Shown here: piece by piece, positions 8,706 through 16,117 of the stretch
Layout: every line of letters begins with the position of its first letter
Numbering within the stretch: the first letter of the stretch is position 1
Source of the DNA: an uncultured Clostridia bacterium
GTDB lineage: Bacteria; Bacillota; Clostridia; Lachnospirales; CAG-274
Assembly: GCA_947630725.1 (NCBI GenBank)
Contig: CANRIS010000024.1
Span: forward strand, 1-37,172
Direction of reading: 5' to 3'
Length of the DNA stretch: 37,172 nt
Notes under the pieces: generated by a model
The model's input: only the letters and a program-made list of their open reading frames with translations
Database searches by the model: none
What the model was told of the DNA's origin: nothing
Translations under genes and position numbers: made by a program

Positions 8706-8752
8706 TCAAAAGTATAACTTATTGCAGCATTATTAAAAAAGCAAAATATTTC

Positions 8753-8781
8753 TTGACAATATGCATATCTGAGTGTATAAT
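8753..8781 (+). promoter_or_regulatory. Consensus promoter of rpsT
   Basis: TTGACA (8753-8758) and TATAAT (8776-8781) stand 17 bases apart, a perfect match to the vegetative consensus, about 85 bases before rpsT. Confidence 0.85.
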
Positions 8782-8866
8782 GTCTGTTGAATGAAAATTT
8801 TTTAACAAACAGGCATTGTCGGTATAAGACATTGCTGTCGTAAAATTATAATGGAGGAAAAATTTC

Positions 8867-9130
8867 ATGGCTAACATTAAATCCGCAAAGAAAAGGATTC
8901 TGGTTATCAACAAAAAAACTCTCAGAAATAAGATGATTACTTCGGCTACAAAAACATCTATCAAAAAGGTAGTTGCCGCTGTTGACAAGGGCGATAAGGA
9001 AGAAGCAAAAAAAGCTCTCTCCGCTGCCGTAAAAGCTATGGATATGGCTTGCTCAAAGGGAGTATACCACAAGAATCATATTTCGAGAAAGAAATCTCGT
9101 CTTGCTAAGCTTGTGAACAAGCTTGGATAA
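8867..9130 (+). CDS. rpsT: 30S ribosomal protein S20
   Basis: 87 residues, the usual S20 length, starting [13 protein letters not shown] after GGAGG at a good distance. The protein is Lys-rich and helical and binds the 5' domain of 16S rRNA early in 30S assembly. The ANIKSAKKR start, the central [21 protein letters not shown] and the [13 protein letters not shown] end fit the family. It is a single-gene transcript with its own promoter and terminator, and marks the left edge of the phage-like locus. Confidence 0.97.
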   Translation: MANIKSAKKRILVINKKTLRNKMITSATKTSIKKVVAAVDKGDKEEAKKALSAAVKAMDMACSKGVYHKNHISRKKSRLAKLVNKLG

Positions 9131-9146
9131 CGGAGAACTGAAATAC

Positions 9147-9174
9147 GAACCGTCTTTACCGACGGTTCTTTTTT
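9147..9174 (+). terminator. rpsT intrinsic terminator
   Basis: The 8-bp stem GAACCGTC/GACGGTTC with loop TTTACC is followed by six or more Ts. It isolates rpsT from the phage-like locus. Confidence 0.9.
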
Positions 9175-9230
9175 ATACCCGCTCGAAATAAGTTATAATT
9201 CCTGTCTTTCAGAATATTATTATACGGAAC

Positions 9231-9272
9231 AAATTGCTTTCTGTTTTATGCTTATAATATAAAAAGCAATTT
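9231..9272. promoter_or_regulatory. Inverted repeat upstream of the ribbon-helix-helix gene
   Basis: AAATTGCTTT (9231-9240) and AAAGCAATTT (9263-9272) form a perfect 10-bp inverted repeat with a 22-base AT-rich spacer that includes a TATAAT-like sequence. It could be an operator for the adjacent regulator or an mRNA hairpin. No T run follows, so it is not a terminator. Confidence 0.4.
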
Positions 9273-9325
9273 AAACCGACAAAATAATATATAATATTTT
9301 AAATTCAATACAGGAGGTGAAAGCT

Positions 9326-9508
9326 GTGTTTAGTGTAAAAAAGGTGGAATGTGTAACAAAAACCTTCAGGCTTCCCGTTGATCTCGTTAAGGAGATGGAG
9401 GCCGTAGCCCAGAGCAAGAATGTTTCTCTCAACAATCTTGTGACTCAGAGCTGCAGATATGCTATGGATAATTTAGATAAAAAACAAAAGCAGGATGCAG
9501 GTATCTGA
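9326..9508 (+). CDS. Ribbon-helix-helix (CopG/Arc-like) DNA-binding protein
   Basis: About 60 residues from the GTG at 9326. AGGAGG at 9312-9317 is 8 bases upstream, and the earlier in-frame GTG at 9317 overlaps it and is unlikely. The pattern is a short beta strand (VTKTFRLPVDL) followed by two helices (VKEMEAVAQSKN and LNNLVTQSCRYAMDNL), as in the Arc/MetJ/CopG fold, which works as a dimer contacting DNA with the strand. It is the only regulator-like gene at the phage-like locus, set between rpsT and the small terminase with inverted repeats on both sides. I infer that it controls that operon; no partner toxin gene is next to it. Confidence 0.7.
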   Translation: MFSVKKVECVTKTFRLPVDLVKEMEAVAQSKNVSLNNLVTQSCRYAMDNLDKKQKQDAGI

Positions 9509-9556
9509 CGCATAGGGCATTGTATGTCACAAATTATATATTAGAATGTGAAGTGT

Positions 9557-9593
9557 AAAAAAGGGTATTCCGAGAGGGTAATACCTTTTTTTA
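9557..9593 (+). terminator. Terminator after the ribbon-helix-helix gene
   Basis: GGGTATT and AATACC pair around a short loop, flanked by A and T runs (AAAAAA on the left, seven Ts on the right). The structure should work on both strands and separates the regulator from the packaging genes. Confidence 0.75.
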
Positions 9594-9630
9594 TTGCCTG
9601 AAATTTTTGTTCACGCCTTAAAATAAATTA

Positions 9631-9658
9631 ATACCGACCCTTTTTAAAAGTTCGGTAT
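9631..9658. promoter_or_regulatory. Extended palindrome before the terminase operon, candidate operator
   Basis: ATACCGA (9631-9637) and TCGGTAT (9652-9658) bracket an inner CTTTT-T-AAAAG palindrome, so almost all 28 bases are two-fold symmetric with one bulged C. It lies about 65 bases before the small terminase, where a regulator of the operon would bind. An RNA hairpin is the alternative. I found no convincing -35/-10 pair beside it. Confidence 0.45.
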
Positions 9659-9724
9659 ATAAGGGGGAAGGCGGCGAATTTATGCTTTGTATGTCGGAAT
9701 TATATTTTTAAAGGGGCTGAGCTG

Positions 9725-10141
9725 ATGGGAAGTATAAACAAAAAACAAAAGCAGGCGGCAGAAAATTTCATTGAAATAGGAAACAAAAAGGAGGCTCTGC
9801 TTAAAGCAGGATACAACAAGAGTACCGTAGGGCAAAAGGATTTCGCCAATGAATTTTTTGAGAGGGATTATATACGGAGCTATATACAGGGCAAAATATC
9901 GGGCGTAAATCCCGACAAAATAGCCGATGAAACCGAAATAATGGAATATCTGACCGAAATACTGCGCGGGGATATTACCGAGGAGGTTTTTGTGAATAAA
10001 ACCGTCGTGAACAAGTCTCCGTCTCTGAGAGAAAGAAATAAGGCTGCGGAGCTTTTGGGCAGGCATTATGGTCTGTACAGCGATAAAAAGAAACCCAAGA
10101 AGATCGAGGGAATAGAAATAAAGGTTGATGTGGATGAATGA
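9725..10141 (+). CDS. terS: Phage terminase small subunit (XtmA-like)
   Basis: 138 residues; GGGG stands 8 bases before the ATG. The N-terminal part (KQKQAAENFIEIGNKKEALLKAGYN) is the helix-turn-helix typical of the Terminase_2/XtmA family that binds the packaging start site. The central RERNKAAELLGRHYGLY segment belongs to the family's oligomerisation region, and the tail is charged. It would select DNA for packaging with the large subunit, whose gene overlaps this one by a few bases. Whether it still recognises a specific pac site cannot be told from sequence alone. Confidence 0.85.
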   Translation: MGSINKKQKQAAENFIEIGNKKEALLKAGYNKSTVGQKDFANEFFERDYIRSYIQGKISGVNPDKIADETEIMEYLTEILRGDITEEVFVNKTVVNKSPSLRERNKAAELLGRHYGLYSDKKKPKKIEGIEIKVDVDE

Positions 10142-11369
10142 GATCAGGTTCAGCGAGCTTGTGGGAAAGGGATATAGGGAGTTCTGGTTTTTCAAAGGAA
10201 GATACAGAGTAGTTAAGGGCAGCAGAGGCAGCAAAAAAAGCAAAACTGCTGCCCTTTGGTATATATTCAATATGATGAGATATACTGCTGCCAACACTCT
10301 TGTAATAAGAAAGACCTACAGAACGCTTAAGGACAGTTGTTATGCCGAGCTGAAATGGGCGGCAAAAAGGCTTGGCGTATGGGAGCTGTGGAGCTTTAAG
10401 GACAATCCGTTGGAAATGACCTATATGCCTACGGGACAGAAAATTTTTTTCAGAGGTCTTGACGACCCCCTTAAGGTGACGTCTATCGCCTCGGCAGTGG
10501 GAAGTCTTTGTTGGATGTGGATAGAAGAAGCCTATGAAATAAGCAGCGAAAACGACTTCAACATACTCGACGAAAGTATAAGAGGAGAAACCGTAGATGG
10601 CTTGTTCAAGCAGATAACCCTGACCTTCAACCCGTGGAATGAAAGGCACTGGCTTAAGAAAAGGTTTTTTGACACGAAAAGTCCCGATATACTGGCAATG
10701 ACGACAAGCTACATAATAAACGAATTTCTGGACGAGAGCGATCTTAAAATGTTTGAGGATATGAGGCTCAGAGATCCGAAAAGGTATCGTGTGGCGGGTC
10801 TTGGCGAATGGGGAATATCTCAGGGGGTCATATATGAAAACTGGAAAGAAGAAAAGCTTGATTTGGAGAGCATAAGGCGAAAAAAGGGTATACAAAGCGT
10901 TTTCGGCCTCGACTTCGGATATACAAACGACCCCTCGGCTCTGTTTTGCGGATATATAGATACGGAAGAAAGAATAATATATGTTTTTGACGAAATGTAC
11001 GAAAGAGGACTTACGAACTTTGCCCTTGCGGATAAAATAAAAAAAATGGGGTACGGCAAGGAACGAATAAGAGCCGATGCCGCCGAGCCTAAAAGCATAG
11101 AGGAGCTGAGACAGCTCGGAATAAAGGGCATAAGAGCCGCAAGCAAGGGAAAGGACAGCATTATAAACGGCATACAGTTCATACAGGGCTTTCAGCTTAT
11201 AATAGACAGAAAATGTGTAAATTTTCTCACCGAAATATCGAATTATTGCTGGGAGAAGGACAAGCTCGGAAAGCTTCAGAACAGGCCGTCCGATGATTTC
11301 AACCATCTTATGGACGCTATGAGATACGGTGTGGAGGAATATAAGCTTGGAAGTACAATGAGCTTTTAA
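10134..11369 (+). CDS. terL: Phage terminase large subunit (PBSX XtmB family)
   Basis: 411 residues from the ATG at 10134, with AAAGG 9 bases upstream; TTG and ATG codons slightly earlier are poorly spaced. The ATPase half has a Walker A-like KGSRGSKKSKT (residues 28-38) and a Walker B region CWMWIEEA (126-133). The nuclease half has GLDFGYTNDPSA (Asp260), ADAAEPKS (Asp315) and a DDFNHLMDAMRYG motif near the C terminus, giving a full set of acidic metal ligands. Both the motor and the headful nuclease look intact, so the locus can in principle package DNA. It is translationally coupled to the small subunit. Confidence 0.93.
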   Translation: MNEIRFSELVGKGYREFWFFKGRYRVVKGSRGSKKSKTAALWYIFNMMRYTAANTLVIRKTYRTLKDSCYAELKWAAKRLGVWELWSFKDNPLEMTYMPTGQKIFFRGLDDPLKVTSIASAVGSLCWMWIEEAYEISSENDFNILDESIRGETVDGLFKQITLTFNPWNERHWLKKRFFDTKSPDILAMTTSYIINEFLDESDLKMFEDMRLRDPKRYRVAGLGEWGISQGVIYENWKEEKLDLESIRRKKGIQSVFGLDFGYTNDPSALFCGYIDTEERIIYVFDEMYERGLTNFALADKIKKMGYGKERIRADAAEPKSIEELRQLGIKGIRAASKGKDSIINGIQFIQGFQLIIDRKCVNFLTEISNYCWEKDKLGKLQNRPSDDFNHLMDAMRYGVEEYKLGSTMSF

Positions 11370-11386
11370 AAAAGGAGGAGCAGGAT

Positions 11387-12847
11387 ATGCTTTTTAATTA
11401 TTACAGGGACATGGCAGAAAAGGATATTTCAAGGAGGATAGAGGAGGCCTCCGCAAGCCTTATGAGCGACACGGGATTTTTTGAAAAAGAAATTCAGAGG
11501 TTTCTCGGTTCTCCCAAAAGACGGGATATGATCGTGGGAGAAAAATATTATGTGGGCGAGCATGATATTCTTATGAGAAAAAGAGAGGTTATAGGCGCAG
11601 GAGGAGAGCTTTCCGAGGTGGAAAACCTCCCCAACAACAGGCTTGTTGACAACCAGTTTGCAAGGCTTGTGGACAGAAAAACGGGATATTTTCTGGGAAA
11701 GCCCTTTACTGTGAGCTGTCGAAACAAAGAGTTGCGTGTGGAGCTTAACAAAATATTCGGGCCCGATTTTTTGAAAACCCTCAGACTGATTTTCGAGGAC
11801 TGTCTTTTGGGCGGCATAGGCTGGCTTTATCTGTACTATGACGAGGAAGGGAAACTGGCGTTCAGAAGATTCAGACCCTATGAGATACTTCCATTCTGGA
11901 AGGATGACGAGCATAACGAGCCTGAGCTTGCTGTCAGAATATACAGGGTGTATGGGTATAGGGGAGAAAAAGAGGATTTCATGGACAAGGTGGAAATATA
12001 CGGCAAAGAGGGCGTAAGATTTTATAATATGGAGGGACACAGACTTATACCCGATGGCGAAAGGGACTTTATGCCGTATGCCTTTGACGATGATGGAGAG
12101 TATGGATTTTCGAGGCTGCCCCTTATACCCTTTAAGGCTAACAGCAAGGAGATCCCCCTCATAAAAAGAGTAAAGAGCCTTCAGGACGCCCTCAATCAGG
12201 TGAGGTCGGATTTTATGAACAATATGCAGGAGGACTGCCGCAATACCATACTTGTGTTAAAAAATTATGACGGAGAGGATCTTGGCGAGTTCAGAAGAAA
12301 CTTAAGCAGATATGGCGCAGTAAAGGTCAGAAGCATTGATTCCGTTTCGGGAGGCGTTGATACCCTCAGAGTGGAGGTGAACGCCGAAAACTATCGTGTA
12401 CTTTGCGATATGCTTAAAAAGGCAATAACCGAAAACGGCGGTGGCTATGATGCAAGAGACGAAAGGCTTTCAAGCAATCCGAATCAGCTCAATATAAAGA
12501 CTATGTTTTCTGAAATAGATATTGACACAAACAATGCCGAGACGGAATTTCAGTCCTCATTCAGAAAAGTAATAGCCTTTGTTAAGGACTATCTTGCCAA
12601 CTGCGGCAAAAAAGGCTTTGAGGACGAACAGGCTGATATTATATTTAACAGAGATGTACTTATAAACGAAACAGAGGCCATTGAAAACTGCCGCAGCAGT
12701 CTTGAAATGCTTTCTGCCGAGACAGTAGTCGAGCAGCATCCTTGGGTTGTGAACGCCGATGAGGAGCTTGACAGAATAAAGCGTGAAGAAAGCGATGCTG
12801 AGTATAGCGACAAAGGATCTGCTCACGCCGAAGGGCGTGAGCAGTGA
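11387..12847 (+). CDS. Phage portal protein (SPP1 gp6 family)
   Basis: 486 residues with AAAGGAGG before the ATG. The length, the conserved segments NNRLVDNQFARLVDRKTGYF and GGIGWLYLYYDEEGKL, and the LPLIPFKANSKE wing region fit the SPP1-type portal that forms the dodecameric DNA channel at one head vertex. The gene follows the large terminase by 17 bases. The last codons (SAHAEGREQ) and the stop adjoin a perfect 11-bp hairpin at 12819-12844 that belongs to the multi-hairpin repeat. The C terminus therefore seems to have been rewritten by repeat insertion, in a region usually tolerant of change. Confidence 0.9.
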   Translation: MLFNYYRDMAEKDISRRIEEASASLMSDTGFFEKEIQRFLGSPKRRDMIVGEKYYVGEHDILMRKREVIGAGGELSEVENLPNNRLVDNQFARLVDRKTGYFLGKPFTVSCRNKELRVELNKIFGPDFLKTLRLIFEDCLLGGIGWLYLYYDEEGKLAFRRFRPYEILPFWKDDEHNEPELAVRIYRVYGYRGEKEDFMDKVEIYGKEGVRFYNMEGHRLIPDGERDFMPYAFDDDGEYGFSRLPLIPFKANSKEIPLIKRVKSLQDALNQVRSDFMNNMQEDCRNTILVLKNYDGEDLGEFRRNLSRYGAVKVRSIDSVSGGVDTLRVEVNAENYRVLCDMLKKAITENGGGYDARDERLSSNPNQLNIKTMFSEIDIDTNNAETEFQSSFRKVIAFVKDYLANCGKKGFEDEQADIIFNRDVLINETEAIENCRSSLEMLSAETVVEQHPWVVNADEELDRIKREESDAEYSDKGSAHAEGREQ

Positions 12848-12980
12848 GTATTGGGCGGCGCTGCGAGAGCGAAGCGATCGGCAGCACTCCGTCCGCCGCG
12901 AAGCGGCGGACGGAGGAGGATTTGAACCGAAGGGACCGTTTCTGAAAGAAAACGGGACCAAGGTCAAATCCGCCGCCCCC
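12819..12980. repeat. Second multi-hairpin palindromic element, overlapping the portal 3' end
   Basis: Hairpin one (12819-12844) has an 11-bp stem and loop GAAG and encodes portal C-terminal residues. An imperfect hairpin with loop GAA follows near 12859-12886. Hairpin three (12887-12915) has a perfect 13-bp stem and loop GAA. Hairpin four has GGATTTGAACC (12918-12928) against GGTCAAATCC (12962-12971), with an inner stem and loop GAA at 12944-12946. GGGCGGCG (12853-12860) and CGCCGCCC (12971-12978) frame the block, the same frame as in the 6340-6492 element. TTTTT follows at 12984-12988, so it may also attenuate transcription between portal and scaffold. Confidence 0.85.
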
Positions 12981-13067
12981 TCCTTTTTATAAAAAAGCCG
13001 AAAATCTTGTCTTTTGCCGTGCAGACAATAAAGAACAGGGCAAAATAATAAGAAAGGTGGTAAAAAT

Positions 13068-13526
13068 ATGAAAGAAAAGCTTAAAGAGCTTGGACTTTCC
13101 GAAGAACAAATACTTAAAATAATGAGTATTCTGGAAACTTCGGAGGACGGCAGCGAAAGCGTTGGGCTGAAAGACGAGGTAGAAAAGCTCAGAAGGGAGG
13201 CTCGTGATTATGAAGAAAGGATAAACGAGCTTAAGGCCGACAGCATAATATGCGAGGAGCTGAGAAAGGCGGGAGCCAGAAACATAAAGGCCTGCAAGGC
13301 GCTTCTGGACACCGAAAGGCTTTTGTATGACGAGGAAAGCGGAAAGGTAATAGGACTTGACGAGCAGATAAAGGAGCTTGTATCGGGAGCAGATACAAGC
13401 TTTTTATTTGGCAGAAGATCCGGCCTTAAGGGAGTAAGACCGGCATATTCATCGGGAAAGCCCGAAAAAAAGGACTTTAAGGATTTCAAGTACAAAGACT
13501 GGGTCGAATACTACAGAAATAAATAA
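13068..13526 (+). CDS. Phage scaffold protein (GP20 family)
   Basis: 152 residues, AAGGTGG before the ATG. The N-terminal half is a charged coiled coil (LKDEVEKLRREARDYEERIN), followed by LRKAGARNIKACKALLD and LDEQIKELV, the usual signature of Phage_GP20 scaffolds, and a basic C-terminal tail. Such proteins guide capsid assembly and leave before or during packaging. It stands directly before the major capsid gene as in SPP1- and PBSX-type clusters. The 220-base gap before it is occupied by the multi-hairpin element. Confidence 0.88.
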   Translation: MKEKLKELGLSEEQILKIMSILETSEDGSESVGLKDEVEKLRREARDYEERINELKADSIICEELRKAGARNIKACKALLDTERLLYDEESGKVIGLDEQIKELVSGADTSFLFGRRSGLKGVRPAYSSGKPEKKDFKDFKYKDWVEYYRNK

Positions 13527-13543
13527 AAAGGAGAGATGTTTTT

Positions 13544-14581
13544 ATGAGTAAATTCAATACCGTGAGCTTCAATCCACAGGCTTTCGGAGCTTATGTCAAC
13601 ACTATTCCCAAAACAAAGAAAAACGAGCTTATCAAAAGCAAGGCTCTTTCGTTAAACAGCGAAATAAAAAGGGTTTTTGATTCCCAGACGGGAACAGCCT
13701 ATGCCGTGCTGCCTATGTTCGGTCTGCTGGGAGGAGCTGCGCTCAATTATGACGGCGGAACTACCATAACGGCAGATACTGCATCGAAATATGAAAGAGG
13801 CATTGTTGTCGTAGGCAGGGCAAAGGCGTGGACAGAGCAGGACTTTTCGGAGGACATCACAGGCGGAGCAGGCTTTATGGACAATGTTGCCTCTCAGGTT
13901 TCCGATTTTTTCGACGGAGTGGATCAGGATACGCTGCTTGCCATTCTTAAGGGAATTTTCAGTATGACCGACAAGGCAGGAGCAGCCTTTGTAAAGAACC
14001 ACACCTATGATATTTCAAAGGAAGAAAGTGGTCTGTGCGATGCAGTGACCCTCAACAAGGCTGTGCAGATGGCAGGCGGAGACAACAAAAACAGCTACAG
14101 CATCTGCGTTATGCACTCGGCAGTAGCCACAAATCTCGAAAACCTCAATCTGCTTGAATATCTTAAGTATACCGATTCGGAGGGCATACAGAGAAGTATG
14201 AATATAGGCACATGGAACGGCAGAACCGTTCTTGTTGACGATGGTATGCCTGTGGATAACGAGGGAGATTTGCCTGTTTATACAACATATGTTCTCGGCA
14301 AGGGAGCATTCGACTATGCTGAACTCAGCGTAAACGTACCCTACGAGATCTACAGGGATCCTCTTACAAACGGAGGTCTTGAGACGTTTATTGCGAGACA
14401 GAGAAAGTGCTTTGCTCCATACGGCATAAGCTACATAAAGGCCTCTCAGAAAAGCCTGTCCCCCACAGACGCAGAGCTTTCGGACGGAGCAAACTGGGAG
14501 CTTGTGAATGACGGTATGTCCGAAAAATCCTATATTGACGATAAATCCATACCCATATGCAGAATAATTTCCAAGGGCTGA
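13544..14581 (+). CDS. Phage major capsid protein
   Basis: 345 residues with AAAGGAGAG before the ATG. The position after the scaffold, the length, and segments such as AYAVLPMFGLLGGAALNYDGG, RAKAWTEQDFSED and YSICVMHSAVATNLE match the coat proteins found next to GP20 scaffolds in Gram-positive phages (HK97 fold expected). No head protease gene is present, as usual for scaffolded SPP1-like heads. The frame is intact. It should make up most of the particle shell. Confidence 0.88.
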   Translation: MSKFNTVSFNPQAFGAYVNTIPKTKKNELIKSKALSLNSEIKRVFDSQTGTAYAVLPMFGLLGGAALNYDGGTTITADTASKYERGIVVVGRAKAWTEQDFSEDITGGAGFMDNVASQVSDFFDGVDQDTLLAILKGIFSMTDKAGAAFVKNHTYDISKEESGLCDAVTLNKAVQMAGGDNKNSYSICVMHSAVATNLENLNLLEYLKYTDSEGIQRSMNIGTWNGRTVLVDDGMPVDNEGDLPVYTTYVLGKGAFDYAELSVNVPYEIYRDPLTNGGLETFIARQRKCFAPYGISYIKASQKSLSPTDAELSDGANWELVNDGMSEKSYIDDKSIPICRIISKG

Positions 14582-14588
14582 TGACGAT

Positions 14589-14966
14589 ATGTACGACAGA
14601 ATTACAGAAAGACTTAAAGGTCTGGGATATAAATTTGACGAGGAGACCGACAGCGGTCTCCTTCTGTCCGAGATGAATTCCGTAAAGGATTTTCTTATGG
14701 CTGCGTGCAATTTAAGCTTTATTCCCAAGGTTCTCGAAGGAGCCTATATAGATATTGTATGCGGATATTTTCTTAAGGACAAGCTTCTTGCGGAGGGGTC
14801 GGATTCCGAAGAAAAGCTTTCGGTGGGGAGAATTACCGAGGGGGACGTGACGGTAGAGTACGATACCGACAAACAGCTGGGGCTTAAGGAAAGAACGGAG
14901 CTTCTTGCGGAAAGGCTCATAGGAAAGAAAGAGGAGATAATTGCAAACAGAAAGCTCAGATGGTAG
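14589..14966 (+). CDS. Head-tail connector protein (YqbG-like)
   Basis: 125 residues, beginning 7 bases after the capsid stop. It is an acidic, mostly helical protein. The location between capsid and tail genes, the size, and the N-terminal MYDRITERLKGLGYKFDEET followed by VKDFLMAACN suit the head-completion proteins of the YqbG/DUF3199 type that bind below the portal. Sequence similarity was judged by eye only, so the family name is tentative. Confidence 0.65.
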   Translation: MYDRITERLKGLGYKFDEETDSGLLLSEMNSVKDFLMAACNLSFIPKVLEGAYIDIVCGYFLKDKLLAEGSDSEEKLSVGRITEGDVTVEYDTDKQLGLKERTELLAERLIGKKEEIIANRKLRW

Positions 14967-14977
14967 GAGGTATTTTT

Positions 14978-15334
14978 TTGAAGGATATAAGCAAAGCCGC
15001 AGAGCAGCTTTATGACGGAGTGTTTTCAGCCTATGAGTTTGTCCCCGAAAAAAATGAAGATACGGGCATAGTCATATCACGCAGAATAAGGTATATAGCC
15101 GATGAGCCGTGCAGAATAAGCTTTCGCAGAATAGACGCAAACAAGCAGAGCAGATTTCCCGGATACAAAAAGCAGGATGCTGTACTGTTTGCATCGGCAA
15201 AGCTCCTTATAAAAGAAGGCTCCGATATATCCGTCCTTCAGGAAGGGAGAACGTACGAATATGAGCTTTCGGGAATGCCTGCCGTATACAGGGGACATCA
15301 GGAGGTCGCCCTGAAGCCTAAGAATGTGGGGTGA
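14978..15334 (+). CDS. Head-closure protein (YqbH/XkdH-like)
   Basis: About 118 residues. I chose the TTG at 14978 because AGGAGG (14965-14970) lies 7 bases upstream; the in-frame ATG at 14960 overlaps the end of the previous gene and precedes that site. The protein begins MKDISKAAEQLYDGVF. It has a beta-rich middle (YEFVPEKNEDTGIVISRRIRYI) and ends with a YEYELSGMPAVYRGHQEV segment, as in YqbH/XkdH (DUF3599). Such proteins close the head opening under the connector. The XkdI (gp10-like) gene that normally follows in PBSX is absent here. Confidence 0.68.
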   Translation: MKDISKAAEQLYDGVFSAYEFVPEKNEDTGIVISRRIRYIADEPCRISFRRIDANKQSRFPGYKKQDAVLFASAKLLIKEGSDISVLQEGRTYEYELSGMPAVYRGHQEVALKPKNVG

Positions 15335-15343
15335 TTTTTTATA

Positions 15344-15844
15344 ATGATAAACGACATTATAACAGGCGCCGCTGCAAATCTTAAGGATCTCGGTATGCCC
15401 ATATATACCGAAGAAATGCCTATGGCTTTTTCAAGACCCTGCTTTTCGATAAGGTGTATCGGCGTATCGACAGAGCCTTTTATAAGCGGATATATGAGAG
15501 AAAGCATAAGTCTTGGGGTAGAGCTTTATACCGAAAGAGACGAGGAGCTGTCAGGGACGGAGTACAGGGGAAGAAATATGCGCCTCGGAGGTCTTGAAGG
15601 CCGCATACACGAGGCTCTCAGGTTTCTTGATGGCGGAGACAGGCTCTACTGCGCAAGAGAGCTGACATCGGAAAGAAAATCTCAGGTCATATCGGGAAAT
15701 GTCTCCTCGGATGCGGAGGGTATCGGAGGAATACTTTATTTTAAGGCAGTATACAGCCGTTTTGTAAAGACATCAGCGGCTGAAACAGAAGAAAATGACG
15801 TTATGAACAGGCTTTTTGAAAAGTTTGCGGCGTGTGAGCCATAA
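15344..15844 (+). CDS. Tail terminator protein (YqbJ/XkdJ-like)
   Basis: 166 residues. It begins with a helix (MINDIITGAAANLKDLG) followed by PIYTEEMPMAFSRPCFSIRC, the pattern of the tail terminator family that caps the tail tube end facing the head. It lies directly after the head-closure protein and before the sheath genes, where the terminator is expected. The ribosome-binding site is weak (GTGATTT), so translation may rely on the 9-base gap to the previous stop. Confidence 0.7.
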   Translation: MINDIITGAAANLKDLGMPIYTEEMPMAFSRPCFSIRCIGVSTEPFISGYMRESISLGVELYTERDEELSGTEYRGRNMRLGGLEGRIHEALRFLDGGDRLYCARELTSERKSQVISGNVSSDAEGIGGILYFKAVYSRFVKTSAAETEENDVMNRLFEKFAACEP

Positions 15845-15939
15845 GCACTGACTGCGGCATCTGCGGAATATTTTTCAAAAACCGCAGAGAGCCGCAGACA
15901 CTGCAAATGTGCGCGGATTTGGACAACAACGGAGGGCAT

Positions 15940-16116
15940 ATGGAAAAAAAGTCAGAAAACAAAGAAAAAAGCTTTTATGCCGATACTCTCATAAAAAGCA
16001 AGTCCTTCAGAGAACAGAGAGACATACTTGAGGCTGTGCTTTGCAGGGGTGAAAAATATACAAAAAGCGAGGCTAAAAGGCTTGTTGAAAAATACTTAAA
16101 AAAGGAGATGTCATAA
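15940..16116 (+). CDS. YqzN/YkzM-like small phage protein
   Basis: 58 residues from the ATG at 15940, with GGAGG close upstream; an in-frame ATG at 15907 lacks a site. The core SKSFREQRDILEAVLCRGEKYTKSEAKRLVEKYLK follows the YqzN/YkzM pattern, a small helical protein almost always encoded just before the sheath gene in PBSX-like clusters. Its function is not established. The sheath start lies 1 base after its stop, so the two are translationally coupled. The 95 bases before it hold a small CTGCGG/CCGCAG hairpin (about 15858-15886). Confidence 0.7.
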   Translation: MEKKSENKEKSFYADTLIKSKSFREQRDILEAVLCRGEKYTKSEAKRLVEKYLKKEMS

Positions 16117-16117
16117 T

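Noticed and set aside
12660-12992. Short ORFs on both strands around the portal 3' end
   Set aside because: They lie across the second multi-hairpin element or are shadows of the portal gene.
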